Numbered from the stretch's first letter, positions 27,139-36,421 are shown. The stretch is 64,000 nucleotides of DNA from Mycobacterium gastri (GCF_002102175.1 NZ_LQOX01000121.1:1-64000); one strand, 5' to 3'. Translations and numbers: made by a program. The notes: generated by a model not told the origin, from the letters alone.

Positions 27139-28350
27139 CTATGTGACCCGTTCGAAGACGGCGGCCAGCCCCTGACCCCCGCCGATGCACATGGTCTGCA
27201 GGCCGTAGCGCGCCTGGCGGCGGTCCAGTTCACGCGCCAGGGTCGCCAGCATCCTGCCGCCGGTCGCGCCGACGGGATGACCCAACGAAATGCCGGAGCC
27301 ATGCACGTTGGTTCGTTCCCGGTCGGCGGCACCGAAGTTCCACTCCCGCATCACCGCAAGCGCCTGTGCGGCAAAAGCTTCGTTGAGTTCGATGAGGTCG
27401 ATGTCGGCCAGCCGCAGGCCCGCCTTGGCGAGTGCGGCCTCGGTCGCGGGCACCGGACCGATGCCCATGATGTCGGGCGCCACCCCCGCCAGCCCCCAGG
27501 ACACCAACCGGACCAACGGCCGCAAGCCGCACTCGGCGGCCTTGGCCGGCGTGGTCACCACGCACATCGATGCCGCATCATTTTGGCCGCTGGCGTTGCC
27601 GGCTGTTACCGTAGCCGCCGGATCCTGTTTCAGCAGAACAGGTTTGAGCTTACTCAACGATTCCAGCGTGGTGTCGGCGCGAGGATGCTCGTCGGTGCCG
27701 ATCAGCTCCTCGCCGTGGCGGGTACTTATCGAAACTGGAATGATTTCCTCGGCGAAGGCGCCGTCTTTTTGGGCGGCCACCGCGCGCTGATGCGACGTCA
27801 CCGCGAGCTCGTCTTGCTCCAGCCGCGAAATGCCGTACCGGCGGCGCAAATTCTCGGCGGTCTCTAGCATTCCGCCCGGCACCGGATAATTCCGGCCCCC
27901 GGCCGTGGTGCGGCCACGGGCCAGGGCATCGTGCACCCGGATGCCCCCGCGGGCGCCACCCCAGCGCATATCGGTGGAATAAAACGCGACATTGCTCATG
28001 CTTTCGCAGCCGCCGGCGATGACGAGGTCGTTGTCGCCATTGCTCACCTGCAGGCAGGCGTGGATCACGGCCTGCAGGCCCGAACCGCAGCGGCGGTCAA
28101 CCTGCATACCGGGAACCGTGACCGGCAGCCCGGCATCCAGTGCGACCACCCGGCCGATGGCCGGTGCGTCACTGCTGGGATAGCAGTGCCCCAGGATCAC
28201 GTCCTGCACCGCATCGAGCGGCAGACCGGTGCGCTCCAGCAGCCCGCTGAGTGCCGCGACGCCGAGGTCAACGGCACTGAGCGACTTGAACATTCCGCCG
28301 TAGCGGCCGATCGGCGTTCGGACCGGCTCACAGATGACAGCGTGCTTCAT
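27139..28350 (-). CDS. Acetyl-CoA acyltransferase (thiolase)
   Basis: 403 residues with all thiolase catalytic elements: nucleophilic Cys in [10 protein letters not shown], His in [11 protein letters not shown], and the second Cys in CIGGGQGLA. It would cleave a 3-ketoacyl-CoA or condense acetyl-CoA units. The start overlaps the stop of the upstream SDR gene by 4 bp. With the FabG-like reductase, CaiB and FadE genes this fits a degradative acyl-CoA pathway. Confidence 0.93.
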   Translation of the reverse strand: MKHAVICEPVRTPIGRYGGMFKSLSAVDLGVAALSGLLERTGLPLDAVQDVILGHCYPSSDAPAIGRVVALDAGLPVTVPGMQVDRRCGSGLQAVIHACLQVSNGDNDLVIAGGCESMSNVAFYSTDMRWGGARGGIRVHDALARGRTTAGGRNYPVPGGMLETAENLRRRYGISRLEQDELAVTSHQRAVAAQKDGAFAEEIIPVSISTRHGEELIGTDEHPRADTTLESLSKLKPVLLKQDPAATVTAGNASGQNDAASMCVVTTPAKAAECGLRPLVRLVSWGLAGVAPDIMGIGPVPATEAALAKAGLRLADIDLIELNEAFAAQALAVMREWNFGAADRERTNVHGSGISLGHPVGATGGRMLATLARELDRRQARYGLQTMCIGGGQGLAAVFERVT

Positions 28351-29090
28351 ATGAACCGCCCGCCGGTGACATCCAGCACGGTGCCGGTCATGTACGAGGA
28401 CAGATCAGAGGCCAAAAACAAGGCGACGCTGGCGACTTCGCTGGGCTCGCCGGCCCGGCCCATCGGAACCTCGGCCAACTTCTGGTCCCAAATGCGCTGC
28501 GGCATGGCTTCCGTCATCGCCGAGCGAATCAACCCGGGGGCGATCGCGTTCACTCGAACACCCACGTGGGCAAGCTCTTTGGCGGCGGCCTTGGTCATCC
28601 CGACGATCCCGGCTTTAGCCGCGGAGTAATTGGTTTGGCCCACCATCCCGACCTTGCCCGACACCGAGGACATGTTCACGATTGCGCCCCGCCTGTTTTC
28701 GCGCATGATGGCCGCCGCCAACCGGGTGCCGTTCCAGGTGCCCTTTAGGTGCACGTTGATGACCTGATCGAACTGCTCCTCGGTCATGTTGCGCATGGTC
28801 GCGTCTCGGGTGATGCCGGCGTTGTTCACCATGACGTCAAGACCGCCGAAAAGCTCGACGGCCGTGCGGATGAGCGTTTGGACGTCGTCGGCTTTGGTCA
28901 CGTCGCACCGCACGGCCGCGGCGACGCCGTCGCCGCCCAGCTTCTGGGCCGCGGCTTCGGTCGCTTCGAGATTCACATCGCCGAGCACGACGCGCGCGCC
29001 CTCGGCAACAAATCGCTCGGCAATGGCCAAGCCCAGTCCTTGGGCGCCGCCGGTGACCACTGCGGTCTGACCGTTCAGCAATGACATCAA
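28347..29090 (-). CDS. FabG-type 3-oxoacyl/hydroxyacyl reductase (SDR)
   Basis: 247 residues. TGGAQGLG cofactor motif, NNAG, catalytic serine in NMSSVSG and YSAAKAG. The C-terminus ends [12 protein letters not shown], close to FabG consensus. First gene of the minus-strand operon. Probably a 3-hydroxyacyl-CoA dehydrogenase (degradative direction) rather than a FAS-II enzyme, given the thiolase and FadE downstream. The region upstream (29091-29151) is AT-rich and shared with the decayed divergent FadE gene. Confidence 0.92.
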   Translation of the reverse strand: MMSLLNGQTAVVTGGAQGLGLAIAERFVAEGARVVLGDVNLEATEAAAQKLGGDGVAAAVRCDVTKADDVQTLIRTAVELFGGLDVMVNNAGITRDATMRNMTEEQFDQVINVHLKGTWNGTRLAAAIMRENRRGAIVNMSSVSGKVGMVGQTNYSAAKAGIVGMTKAAAKELAHVGVRVNAIAPGLIRSAMTEAMPQRIWDQKLAEVPMGRAGEPSEVASVALFLASDLSSYMTGTVLDVTGGRFI

Positions 29091-29127
29091 TTATTCCTCA
29101 CTGTCCTGCCCGTAGCCGGGCACTCAC

Positions 29128-29152
29128 CGTATCAAATATTATATTTCATATA
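29128..29152. promoter_or_regulatory. AT-rich divergent promoter/operator
   Basis: A short, almost GC-free stretch with AAATATTATATTT and ATATAT between the divergent FabG-type and FadE genes. In a genome this GC-rich, such tracts usually mark promoter/operator sequence. The downstream GntR regulator is a plausible binder. No defined half-site can be assigned. Confidence 0.35.
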
Positions 29153-30044
29153 TGACGAGGACGATGCCCGTGACAGTCAACGACGAGGACTTTCAGCAGA
29201 TCCTGGCCCAGACCCGTCACTTCATCCGCACCACCGTGATCCCACGTGAGCAGGAGATCTTGGACAACGATCGGGTGCCGGACGACCTGCGCGAGCATGC
29301 CAAGAGGATGAGACTGTTCGGCTACGCCATTCCACAAGAGTGGGGCGGGCTTGGCCTCGACCTGCCGCAGGACGTCGAACTGGCCATGGAATTGGGCTAC
29401 ACCTCACTGGCGTTGCGGTCGATGTTCGGCACCAACAACGGCATCGCCGGGCAGGTACTGGTCGGCTTCGGCACCGGCGAGCAGAAAGCCCGCTGGCCTG
29501 GACATCCGACGTCAACTTCAACGACGTCCGGGTCGACGCCGGCGCGCTGATCGGTGGCAGTGAGGACATCGGCTATCGAGCTGCCATGACGTCGTTGGCA
29601 CGCGGCCGGGTGCATATCGCCGCGATCGCGGTCGGCACGGCTCAGCGGGCGCTCGACGAATCCGTGGCCTATGCCACCACGGCGACGCAGGGTGGCCACC
29701 CTGATCGGGAACTTCCAGTTGGTGCAGGCGATGCTGGCCGATCAGCAGACCGGCGTGCTGGCCGGACGCGCGCTGGTCCGTGATGCCGCGCGGCTGTGGG
29801 TGTCAGGCTGTGGGTGTCAGGCGACCGCCGTATCGCGCCGTCGGCGGCGAAGCTCTTCTGCACCGAAATGGCCGGCAAGGTAGCCGATCTCGCGGTGCAG
29901 ATTCATGGTGGCAGTGGCTACATGCGTGGCGTCCCGGTGGAACGCATCTACCGCGATGTTCGGCTGCTGCGACTGTACGAGGGCACCAGCGAGATTCAGC
30001 GGCTGATCGTCGGGTCGAACCTGGTACGAGCGGCGCAGCGCTAA
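29152..30044 (+). pseudogene. Acyl-CoA dehydrogenase pseudogene
   Basis: Recognisable FadE pieces occur in order but in changing frames. The N-terminal domain is intact (QEWGGLGLDLP, GTNNGIAGQVL) to about 29500. An internal deletion then removes the FAD/substrate region and joins to DVNFNDVRVD in another frame. A further indel near 29690-29705 precedes IGNFQLVQAMLADQQTG. A 14-bp tandem duplication (29792-29819) shifts the frame again before IHGGSGYMRGVPVERIYRD and GTSEIQRLIVGSNL. At least three lesions, so not functional. Confidence 0.9.
29792..29819. repeat. 14-bp tandem duplication (frameshifting)
   Basis: Two adjacent copies of GGCTGTGGGTGTCA. Removing one copy restores a single frame from DAARLWVSG to DRRIAPSAAKLF, so this duplication is a discrete, probably recent lesion in the FadE pseudogene. 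Confidence 0.85.
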
Positions 30045-30194
30045 CCACTTCGAATGAGGCTCGTGCTTAGCCGCGTCACATCACGGGATAGTGCGGAATC
30101 GCCTGTCTCCCGGATGCACCTCACCCCGGGACGGGCGATCCAGCCGACTGGTCAACTGTAAGCCGTACGGCGTCAACCAACATCAACGCAAGGG

Positions 30195-30278
30195 TGCGGG
30201 CGGAGGGACTCGAACCCTCACGCTCTCTCGAGCAATGGCACCTAAAACCATCGCGTATGCCAATTCCGCCACGCCCGC
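30195..30278 (-). tRNA. tRNA-Leu (UAG)
   Basis: Class II tRNA of 84 nt read on the minus strand. The acceptor stem GCGGGCG pairs with CGCCCGC, followed by discriminator A; CCA is not encoded. The anticodon stem ATGGT/GCCAT encloses a seven-base loop TTTAGGT with anticodon TAG. The variable arm GCTCGAGAGAGC is long, as in leucine tRNAs. The T arm includes GGTTCGAGTCC. It marks the boundary between the accessory region and the conserved backbone. Confidence 0.93.
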
Positions 30279-30481
30279 AGCGTTGCCGATCGTACCGCCC
30301 GGCGCGCCAGGCGAGTCCGTCAGTGGTCCTTCACACCTTGGATTCATCACGACTTCTCTGGCCTGCCGACGGGTGCATACAGCTAGCTGCTCGGCCGGCC
30401 CCTGGGTAACGGTCACGGCCGCGCGTCTCGGCGAGTTCGCCGGACCCAAGTCATGACGCATCGTCGCGGTACCGTCTAAGT

Positions 30482-30859
30482 GTGTCGACTACGCATCGTC
30501 GCAGGCCCGCGCTGATCGCCCTGGCAATCTTCGCCGCCTGCGGCTGCCTGGCCTTGGGCTGGTGGCAGTGGACCAGATTCCAGTCGGTGTCCGGCACCTT
30601 CCAGAATTTGGGATATGCCTTGCAGTGGCCGATGTTCGCCTGGTTCTGCATCTACGCGTACCGCAAGTTCGTTCGCTATGAAGAGGTACCGCCGGAGCCG
30701 CGAAACTCCATGACCGAGATACCAGCCGGACTGTTGCCCGAACCGCCCAAGCCCGCGCCACAGCCGACCGATCCGGCACTACAGGAATACAACGCATACT
30801 TGGCCGAACTCGCGAAGCACGATGCCGAGAGGCAGAACAGGAACAGGAACACCGCATGA
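30482..30859 (+). CDS. lprD: Membrane lipoprotein LprD-like (Rv1343c homologue)
   Basis: 125 residues from GTG at 30482. An N-terminal basic segment is followed by a hydrophobic run ending FAACGC, a possible lipobox. A second hydrophobic segment is YALQWPMFAWFCIYAYRKF. The C-terminus is proline-rich and probably cytoplasmic. Matches M. tuberculosis Rv1343c in sequence as I recall it and in neighbours. Overlaps the next gene by 4 bp. Role unknown. True lipidation is uncertain because a second transmembrane helix is present. Confidence 0.82.
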   Translation: MSTTHRRRPALIALAIFAACGCLALGWWQWTRFQSVSGTFQNLGYALQWPMFAWFCIYAYRKFVRYEEVPPEPRNSMTEIPAGLLPEPPKPAPQPTDPALQEYNAYLAELAKHDAERQNRNRNTA

Positions 30860-31209
30860 CGACGCCCGAGACACCCGAAACGCAGCAGAGCACTATCTTT
30901 CCCGCGGAGAAGATCCGCACCGCACTGCTCGGCTATCGCGTGATGGCGTGGACGACGGGTATCTGGCTCATCGCCCTGTGTTACGAACTGGTCTCCCACC
31001 TGGTCTTCCACCACGAGATCCGCTGGATCGAGATCGTGCACGGTTGGGTTTACTTCGTCTACGTGTTGGCCGCTTTCAATCTCGCCGTCAAGGTTCGCTG
31101 GCCGATCGGCAAGACAGTCGGTGTCCTGCTCGCCGGCACCATCCCGCTACTGGGCATCATCGTCGAACATTTCCAGACCAGGGACGTCAAGGCGCGCTAC
31201 AACCTCTAG
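30856..31209 (+). CDS. DUF3817 integral membrane protein (Rv1342c homologue)
   Basis: 117 residues with about three hydrophobic segments (TGIWLIALCYELV; WVYFVYVLAAFNLAV; VGVLLAGTIPLLGIIVEH). DUF3817 proteins typically have this HGWVYFVYVLA-type signature. Coupled by ATGA overlap to lprD and convergent with rdgB, which begins one base after its stop. Function unknown; the order matches Rv1342c-Rv1343c. Confidence 0.85.
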   Translation: MTTPETPETQQSTIFPAEKIRTALLGYRVMAWTTGIWLIALCYELVSHLVFHHEIRWIEIVHGWVYFVYVLAAFNLAVKVRWPIGKTVGVLLAGTIPLLGIIVEHFQTRDVKARYNL

Positions 31210-31809
31210 CTAGGCGAGGGCTACCAACTCCGGCAACAGCAGCCTCAGCGCGCGGCCGCGATGCGACATCGCATCCTTCTCCTCAGGGCTCAGCTGCGCC
31301 GCGGTCCGCTCATAGCCGTCGGGAATGAAGACGGGGTCGTAGCCGAACCCGCCGTCACCGCGTGGCTCCCGCGCAATCGTGCCGGTCCACTGGCCGCGCA
31401 ACACGACTTCGCCGGACGCCGAGACCAATGCGCAAGCGGAGACGAATGCCGCACCGCGCCGCTCGTCGGGTACATCGCGTAACTGGGCCAGCAGCAGGGC
31501 GGTGTTGGCGGCGTCGTCGCCGTGGGTACCGGACCACCGGGCCGACAGCACCCCGGGCATGCCGTTGAGCGCCGCCACCTCCAAACCGGAGTCGTCGGCG
31601 ACACTGGCCAGGCCAGTCGCAGCGAACGCGGCACGCGCCTTGGCCAGCGCGTTGTCCTCGAATGTCGCGCCGGTTTCGAGTGTCTCGTGGAATGACGCGA
31701 CGTCATTGAGCGACACCAATGTCACCCCCGACAATCCGCCACCGTCGAGCACCCTGCGCAGTTCGGCCAGCTTCTTGGGGTTGCGACTGGCAACCAGCAG
31801 CTTGGTCAC
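31210..31809 (-). CDS. rdgB: dITP/XTP pyrophosphatase
   Basis: 199 residues from GTG at 31809; a TTG just before it is an alternative. The Ham1/RdgB family pattern is clear: SRNPKKLAELR at the N-terminus, ATFEDNALAKARAA, VADDSGLEVAALNGMPGV, GFGYDPVF and SHRGRA near the end. It hydrolyses non-canonical purine NTPs (dITP, XTP) to monophosphates and protects DNA. Homologue of Rv1341. In M. tuberculosis it follows rphA directly; here a DUF4395 gene separates them. Confidence 0.93.
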   Translation of the reverse strand: MTKLLVASRNPKKLAELRRVLDGGGLSGVTLVSLNDVASFHETLETGATFEDNALAKARAAFAATGLASVADDSGLEVAALNGMPGVLSARWSGTHGDDAANTALLLAQLRDVPDERRGAAFVSACALVSASGEVVLRGQWTGTIAREPRGDGGFGYDPVFIPDGYERTAAQLSPEEKDAMSHRGRALRLLLPELVALA

Positions 31810-31845
31810 CAATCAATCCGAAACATGGTCGTGACGGCCCCGGGC

Positions 31846-32445
31846 CTACGCGCGACTTTCCAGATTGATTGCTGGACTTTCCTGGTTTATTGCTGGTCGT
31901 GGTGCTATTCCCCTGACATAAGGGATTTCGCAGTCTTCACAACCCCAGATCAATTTGTGCATATAACAGCCCACACAAAATCCCAGCGTGGCCTCCAACC
32001 ACGTCAGGACAAAACAGACCGCAACAACAGCCGCCATCGCTACGGGCGACGCGCCGAACAGCCGCATGGCAAGACATGTCGCCGCTAAACTGGCACCGAG
32101 TAACCAAGCAAACCGCTTCGGCCGCGTTGGTTTCCACACCGGACGAATGCCCATTGTCAATGCGGTGCCCAGAATGCCGGTAGGGCTGAATGGAGTTAAT
32201 CCGGTAGCCGCCGCAGCCAACATATCAAAAAGCACGAGCGGACCAACAATGATCACCGGATCGGTTTCCGGACGCATCAGCAATAATGCGATCGTGATTG
32301 CGGAGATAATATTCAGCAAACCCGCTCTTGCGCGGGTTGCGGTTTCGTTGATGCGCGGCTCCGCATGTGCATGCGTCATCTGTCCCATTGCCCACCATGG
32401 ATGGTTGAGAAAGGCATGTTCAAGTGGGAGTTGCCGACTGGCCAT
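31846..32445 (-). CDS. DUF4395-like membrane protein
   Basis: 199 residues from ATG at 32445. About four or five hydrophobic segments, for example LLNIISAITIALLL and VAMAAVVAVCFVLTWLEA. A C-x-x-C motif GFCVGC follows the last helix and a second CEDC pair comes soon after, as in DUF4395 proteins, which are often linked to thiol or sulfur chemistry. The base composition looks more AT-rich than its neighbours. The C-terminus contains a 21-bp duplication (PAINQES/PAINLES, about 31853-31894). It separates rdgB and rphA and probably entered by transfer. Confidence 0.7.
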   Translation of the reverse strand: MASRQLPLEHAFLNHPWWAMGQMTHAHAEPRINETATRARAGLLNIISAITIALLLMRPETDPVIIVGPLVLFDMLAAAATGLTPFSPTGILGTALTMGIRPVWKPTRPKRFAWLLGASLAATCLAMRLFGASPVAMAAVVAVCFVLTWLEATLGFCVGCYMHKLIWGCEDCEIPYVRGIAPRPAINQESPAINLESRA

Positions 32446-32460
32446 CAATTAATCCTAAAA

Positions 32461-32486
32461 CAATTAGTTTTGACAAAACTCAATTG
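32461..32486. promoter_or_regulatory. AT-rich palindromic operator candidate
   Basis: A 26-bp inverted repeat, CAATT-A-GTTTTG then CAAAAC-TC-AATTG around one central base. It starts 15 bp upstream of the DUF4395 ATG. Near-perfect dyads of this size in a promoter normally bind a dimeric repressor. As RNA it could also form a hairpin. Confidence 0.6.
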
Positions 32487-32713
32487 GACGTCGAGAAGCT
32501 TACCATAACGGTATTGTGCGCGCCTCTAGCCAGCCGCATTGAGCACATTGAGTCGATGACAATGGCAAACGCTACGGCCAACCAAGCCGCGCGGCGCCGC
32601 ACTGCCGGTGATCGGCAGCAAAGACATAGGATCCATGAACGACGCGCTGTTTGTTAAGTTGGCCAACACCCCGGCCATTGAGGCTTGAGTGTTCGATTGG
32701 TGGATTACCGGGG

Positions 32714-33493
32714 TCAGCTTCCGAATGCTCTCGGCGGTGGCGGTCCTTCGGGCAGGACACCTGGATACGGCAGCGCCAACGCCTCCCGCTGAGCGGCGAA
32801 CAATTTGTCGCAAGCGCCCAGCGCCATGTCGAGCAGCTTGTCCAGCGTCGACCGCGGGAACGTCGCGCCCTCGCCGGTGCCCTGGATCTCCACCAGAGTC
32901 CCCGTGTCGGTGGCGACAACGTTCATATCGACCTCGGCTCGAGAATCTTCCTCGTACGGCAGGTCCACCCGGATCCGGCCGTCGACCACCCCCACACTGA
33001 TCGCGGCGATCGCACACGACAACGGCCGGGGATCGGAAAGCTTGCCGGCCGCCGCCAGGTAAGTCACTGCGTCCGCCAGCGCCACATAAGCACCAGTTAT
33101 GGCCGCGGTGCGGGTACCGCCGTCGGCCTGCAACACATCGCAGTCGACCGCAATGGTGTTCTCCCCCAAGGCCGCCAGGTCGATGCACGCGCGCAGCGAC
33201 CGACCGACCAGTCGACTGATTTCCTGGGTGCGGCCACCGACTCGCCCCTTGACCGATTCGCGGTCCGAGCGAGTATGCGTAGCCGACGGCAGCATTGCGT
33301 ACTCGGCGGTGAGCCATCCCACACCAGATCCCTTGCGCCAGCGCGGAACCCCCTCGGTGACACTGGCGGTACACAGGACCTTGGTGCGACCGAATTCAAT
33401 CAGCACCGAGCCTGCAGGGTTTTCGGTGAACCCGCGGCTGATGACCACCGGACGAAGCTCGTCATCAAGGCGGCCGTCTTCTCGTTTGGACAC
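32714..33493 (-). CDS. rphA: Ribonuclease PH
   Basis: 259 residues from GTG at 33493. Characteristic segments: [53 protein letters not shown] and [19 protein letters not shown] phosphorolytic 3'-5' exoribonuclease that trims tRNA 3' ends. Homologue of Rv1340. The spacer between its stop and the DUF4395 gene (32449-32713) has no supported gene apart from the operator candidate. Confidence 0.95.
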   Translation of the reverse strand: MSKREDGRLDDELRPVVISRGFTENPAGSVLIEFGRTKVLCTASVTEGVPRWRKGSGVGWLTAEYAMLPSATHTRSDRESVKGRVGGRTQEISRLVGRSLRACIDLAALGENTIAVDCDVLQADGGTRTAAITGAYVALADAVTYLAAAGKLSDPRPLSCAIAAISVGVVDGRIRVDLPYEEDSRAEVDMNVVATDTGTLVEIQGTGEGATFPRSTLDKLLDMALGACDKLFAAQREALALPYPGVLPEGPPPPRAFGS

Positions 33494-33590
33494 GACGCCA
33501 ACCCTAGCCCGCCGACCTGGTGCGTCCGAGTGCGCCTAGACCGAAGTTACCTAGAAGGCGTTGAGGAGGCGGGCAATCAAGCCCTGCCCT

Positions 33591-33688
33591 CCGAGTGTGC
33601 GTCCAGGGCTTCGAGTATGCGCTCAGGTCGGCCCCGACGCCGTGTCGGCCGCCCTGTGTACACGCTGGAAACCATGGACGCACACTCG
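33591..33688. repeat. 98-nt structured intergenic repeat, copy B
   Basis: Gapless partner of copy A at 10485-10582. Perfect 14-bp outer arms CGAGTGTGCGTCCA (33592-33605) and TGGACGCACACTCG (33675-33688). An inner CAGGTCGGCC / GGCCGCCCTG pairing matches the position of the inner stem in copy A, although much of the sequence between the arms differs. Lies upstream of rphA. Confidence 0.65.
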
Positions 33689-33713
33689 TGCGGACCGGCT
33701 GTATCCGGATCGC

Positions 33714-34064
33714 TCAGTCGCGGGTATTCAGCTGCACCGCCTCGCGAATGAGCGCTATGAATGCCTCTTCGTCAAATGGCATCGCCCTCGCCAATGTCGA
33801 TTACACGCCGGGTGCTGCCGTGGTGGCTGGCATCGAACAAACCTGCCATGTCGGCCAGCGACGCGCCCTTGGCGAAGGTCGCCTTCACCTGAGACGTGTA
33901 GGTCTCACTGGTGCAGATGATGGCATCGCGCGACCAGACGGGAACGCCGCGCCAATTCCCTTCCCCGGTGACGTCCGCTGCGCATACTCGCGGTCCATCC
34001 TGTCGCGAGCGCGCCGCAGCAGCTTGAGGTCTCGTAAGCGCTGACCCTCGGCCGGTGTGCTCAT
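33714..34064 (-). pseudogene. AraC-regulator / DUF1801 fusion remnant
   Basis: Begins like an AraC-family regulator (MSTPAEGQRLRDLKLLRRARD then MDREYAQ) and breaks off. It continues in another frame as the C-terminal half of a DUF1801 protein (VPVWSRDAIICTSETY, VKATFAKGASLADMAGLF, RRVIDIGEGDAI). An extra T near 33774 creates a premature stop, after which the normal ending (DEEAFIALIREAVQLNTRD) runs to 33714. A deletion apparently fused two formerly neighbouring genes. Confidence 0.7.
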
Positions 34065-34096
34065 CGGCGCCGAACCACCGCCTTCGCCAGCGAGCT

Positions 34097-34870
34097 TCAG
34101 GCCCGCCGGACTTCGAAAGTCTCGTCGCACACCACGGCGTGTACGGGTCCGTCGAATTCGGCCTTGGCCTCACTGATGACGTCCTCGCGCGATGTCCATG
34201 GCGGAATGTGGGTCAGCAGGAGCTCGCGGACGCCGGCCCGCCTCGCGGCCCTTCCGGCTTCGGTGCCGGACAGATGCAAGTCCGGCGGACGGTCCGGGGA
34301 GTGTGTCCAGGAGGCCTCGCACAGAAAGACGTCCACGCCGCGAGCCAACTCGACGAGCTGGTCACAGATGCCGGTGTCGCCGCTGTAGGCCAACGACGCG
34401 CCAGTGGAATCGGTAAAGCGCAGGCCGTAGGACTCGGTCGGGTGAGCCACGACCCGGGGCACCACGGTGACCGTGCCGAACGTCACCGGCTCGCCGTCCA
34501 CCCAGTGGCGGACGTCGAAGATGTCCGAGCAATCGTCGATCTCGCCGCCGTAGGGCGACGACGCTGCCCCCAGGCGCGACCAGGTGTCGCTCGGGCCGTA
34601 CAACAATGCCTTGCCCGCGGGAGGCGATGGATGGTAGCGGCGCCAAACGAACAAGCCCGGCATATCCAGGCAGTGGTCCGCGTGCAGATGCGACAACAGC
34701 ACATGCACCGACCCGGGATCCAGGTGTCGTTGCAGTGCGCCGAGCACACCGCCACCGAAGTCGATGACCATCGGCGGTGTGTCCGGAGCCCGAAGCAGAT
34801 AACCCGACGCGGCTGAATCCGGACCGACGACGCTGCCGGAGCATCCGAGCACGGTTATTCGCACGGACAC
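34097..34870 (-). CDS. Metallo-beta-lactamase-fold cAMP phosphodiesterase (Rv1339 homologue)
   Basis: 257 residues from GTG at 34870 (VSVRITVLGCSGSVVGPDS). Metal-site motif SHLHADHCLD (HxHxDH), YSGDTG, and a C-terminal LLTHIPPW His. Very close to M. tuberculosis Rv1339 over its length. Rv1339 has been described as an atypical class II cyclic-nucleotide phosphodiesterase that lowers cAMP. It sits directly downstream of murI in the backbone. It would counteract the cyclase encoded at 48328. Confidence 0.88.
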   Translation of the reverse strand: MSVRITVLGCSGSVVGPDSAASGYLLRAPDTPPMVIDFGGGVLGALQRHLDPGSVHVLLSHLHADHCLDMPGLFVWRRYHPSPPAGKALLYGPSDTWSRLGAASSPYGGEIDDCSDIFDVRHWVDGEPVTFGTVTVVPRVVAHPTESYGLRFTDSTGASLAYSGDTGICDQLVELARGVDVFLCEASWTHSPDRPPDLHLSGTEAGRAARRAGVRELLLTHIPPWTSREDVISEAKAEFDGPVHAVVCDETFEVRRA

Positions 34871-34940
34871 TACTGTGCCATGCCCATTACCGCGATGAGA
34901 AAAACATTGCCGCAATAGGTCAGCAGAATCTCGCGTGACG

Positions 34941-35756
34941 CTATTTGACAGGCGGATGACGAACGGCTTCCACACCGGTAATCGCCGGCCCGAGGAATCG
35001 CGCCGCCAGCCTGGTGAACGCTTCCGGGTCGCCGGTGGCTTCGAACATGCGGGTAGCCGGCGGCGCATCGTGCGGGCGCAGCAGGTCGCTCTGGGTCAGC
35101 ACCCGCAGAACTTCTTTAGCGGTCTCCTCGGCGCTCGAGACCAGCGTGACGTGGTCTCCCATGGCCAGTTGAATCAGTCCGGACAGCAGCGGGTAGTGCG
35201 TACAACCGAGCACCAGGGTGTCCACCCCGGCACGCTGCAGCGGCTCCAGGTAACCCTCCGCCAGCCCCAGCACCTGACGGCCGCTCGTGACGCCACGCTC
35301 GACGAAATCCACGAACCGCGGGCAGGCTACCGCGGTGATCTCGGTGTCGCGCGCGGCGGCGAACGCGTCTTGGTAGGCGTGGGAGGTGATGGTCGCGCGA
35401 GTGCCGATCACCCCGATGCGACCGTTGTGGGTGGCCGCAACCGCGCGGCGTACGGCCGGCAGGATCACCTCGACGACGGGCACGTCATATCGCTCCCGCG
35501 CATCCCGCAGGCAGGCCGCGGACGCCGAGTTGCAGGCGATCACCAATACCTTGACACCTCGGTCGACCAAGTCGTCGCCGATGGCCAACGCGTGTGCGCG
35601 GATCTCCGGGATGGTCAGCGGACCGTAGGGGCCGTTGCCGGTGTCACCGACGTAGATGATGTCTTCGTCGGGCAGTTGGTCGATGATGGCCCGCGCGACG
35701 GTCAATCCGCCGACGCCGGAGTCGAAGATTCCGACGGGCGCCAACGGCGAGCTCAT
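34941..35756 (-). CDS. murI: Glutamate racemase
   Basis: 271 residues. N-terminal [16 protein letters not shown], two catalytic cysteines in VIACNSASA and [10 protein letters not shown]. Makes D-glutamate for peptidoglycan in the cytoplasm. Start ATG at 35756 overlaps the rhomboid gene stop by 4 bp. Homologue of Rv1338. Essential-type backbone gene. Confidence 0.96.
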   Translation of the reverse strand: MSSPLAPVGIFDSGVGGLTVARAIIDQLPDEDIIYVGDTGNGPYGPLTIPEIRAHALAIGDDLVDRGVKVLVIACNSASAACLRDARERYDVPVVEVILPAVRRAVAATHNGRIGVIGTRATITSHAYQDAFAAARDTEITAVACPRFVDFVERGVTSGRQVLGLAEGYLEPLQRAGVDTLVLGCTHYPLLSGLIQLAMGDHVTLVSSAEETAKEVLRVLTQSDLLRPHDAPPATRMFEATGDPEAFTRLAARFLGPAITGVEAVRHPPVK

Positions 35757-36421
35757 GTCTTGGGACGCAACTGCCGGTTGCCGGCCTTCTTCAGTGCGCG
35801 CGCTTTACGCTCCGGTGCCGACAAGAGATATGCCGCCACCACGCCGGCGAGCGCACCGCACAGATGGCCCTGCCATGACACCCCGCCGCACATACCCAGC
35901 CTCGGCAGGGCGCCCAGCAGGACGCCGCCGTAGAAGAACAAGACCACCAAACCGATGACGATGTCCCAGACCTTGCGGACGAAAATCCCGAACACCAGCA
36001 GGAAAGCGAGCCAGCCGAAGATCAGCCCGGACGCTCCGATGTGGTCGGTCGGACCGCAGCTGCTGCCCAGATTTCCGATGAGCCAGGTGCCGAAGCCGCC
36101 CAGGATCCACACGATCACCGTCGCCCAGACGAACCGCGACAATCCGGCCAGCGTCATCAGGAATCCCAACACGAGTAAGGGGATGGTGTTGGCCATCAGG
36201 TGTGCCCAGTTGGCATGCAGCAGCGGCGCGAAAACGATGCCCCACAATCCGTCGCTTTTCAGCGGCCGGATGCCGTTGACGTCCAGCGAATGCCGCGATA
36301 ACTGGTCGATCAGTTCAACGAGATACAGCAGCGCGACAAAGGTGAGGATGGTTGCCGCGCCCACGATCCAGCGCGACCGCTTTTCCGGCTGCTTCGCGGG
36401 TGTGCGCAGGTGCCCGGTCAT
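35753..36421 (-). CDS. Rhomboid-family intramembrane serine protease (Rv1337 homologue)
   Basis: 222 residues with six hydrophobic segments. Catalytic serine motif [11 protein letters not shown] (GxSG), [13 protein letters not shown] in the second helix, and the partner His in [11 protein letters not shown]. It cleaves membrane-protein helices. The ATG at 36421 lies inside the last MIRU copy, so the repeat forms the intercistronic link from cysM. Coupled by ATGA to murI downstream. Confidence 0.9.
   Translation of the reverse strand: MTGHLRTPAKQPEKRSRWIVGAATILTFVALLYLVELIDQLSRHSLDVNGIRPLKSDGLWGIVFAPLLHANWAHLMANTIPLLVLGFLMTLAGLSRFVWATVIVWILGGFGTWLIGNLGSSCGPTDHIGASGLIFGWLAFLLVFGIFVRKVWDIVIGLVVLFFYGGVLLGALPRLGMCGGVSWQGHLCGALAGVVAAYLLSAPERKARALKKAGNRQLRPKT

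Noticed and set aside
32526..32713. Possible small minus-strand gene after rphA (frame containing MAGVLANLTNSASFMDP)
   Set aside because: No ribosome site or domain, and the frame is only the tail of a longer shadow of rphA. It may be a remnant but cannot be supported.
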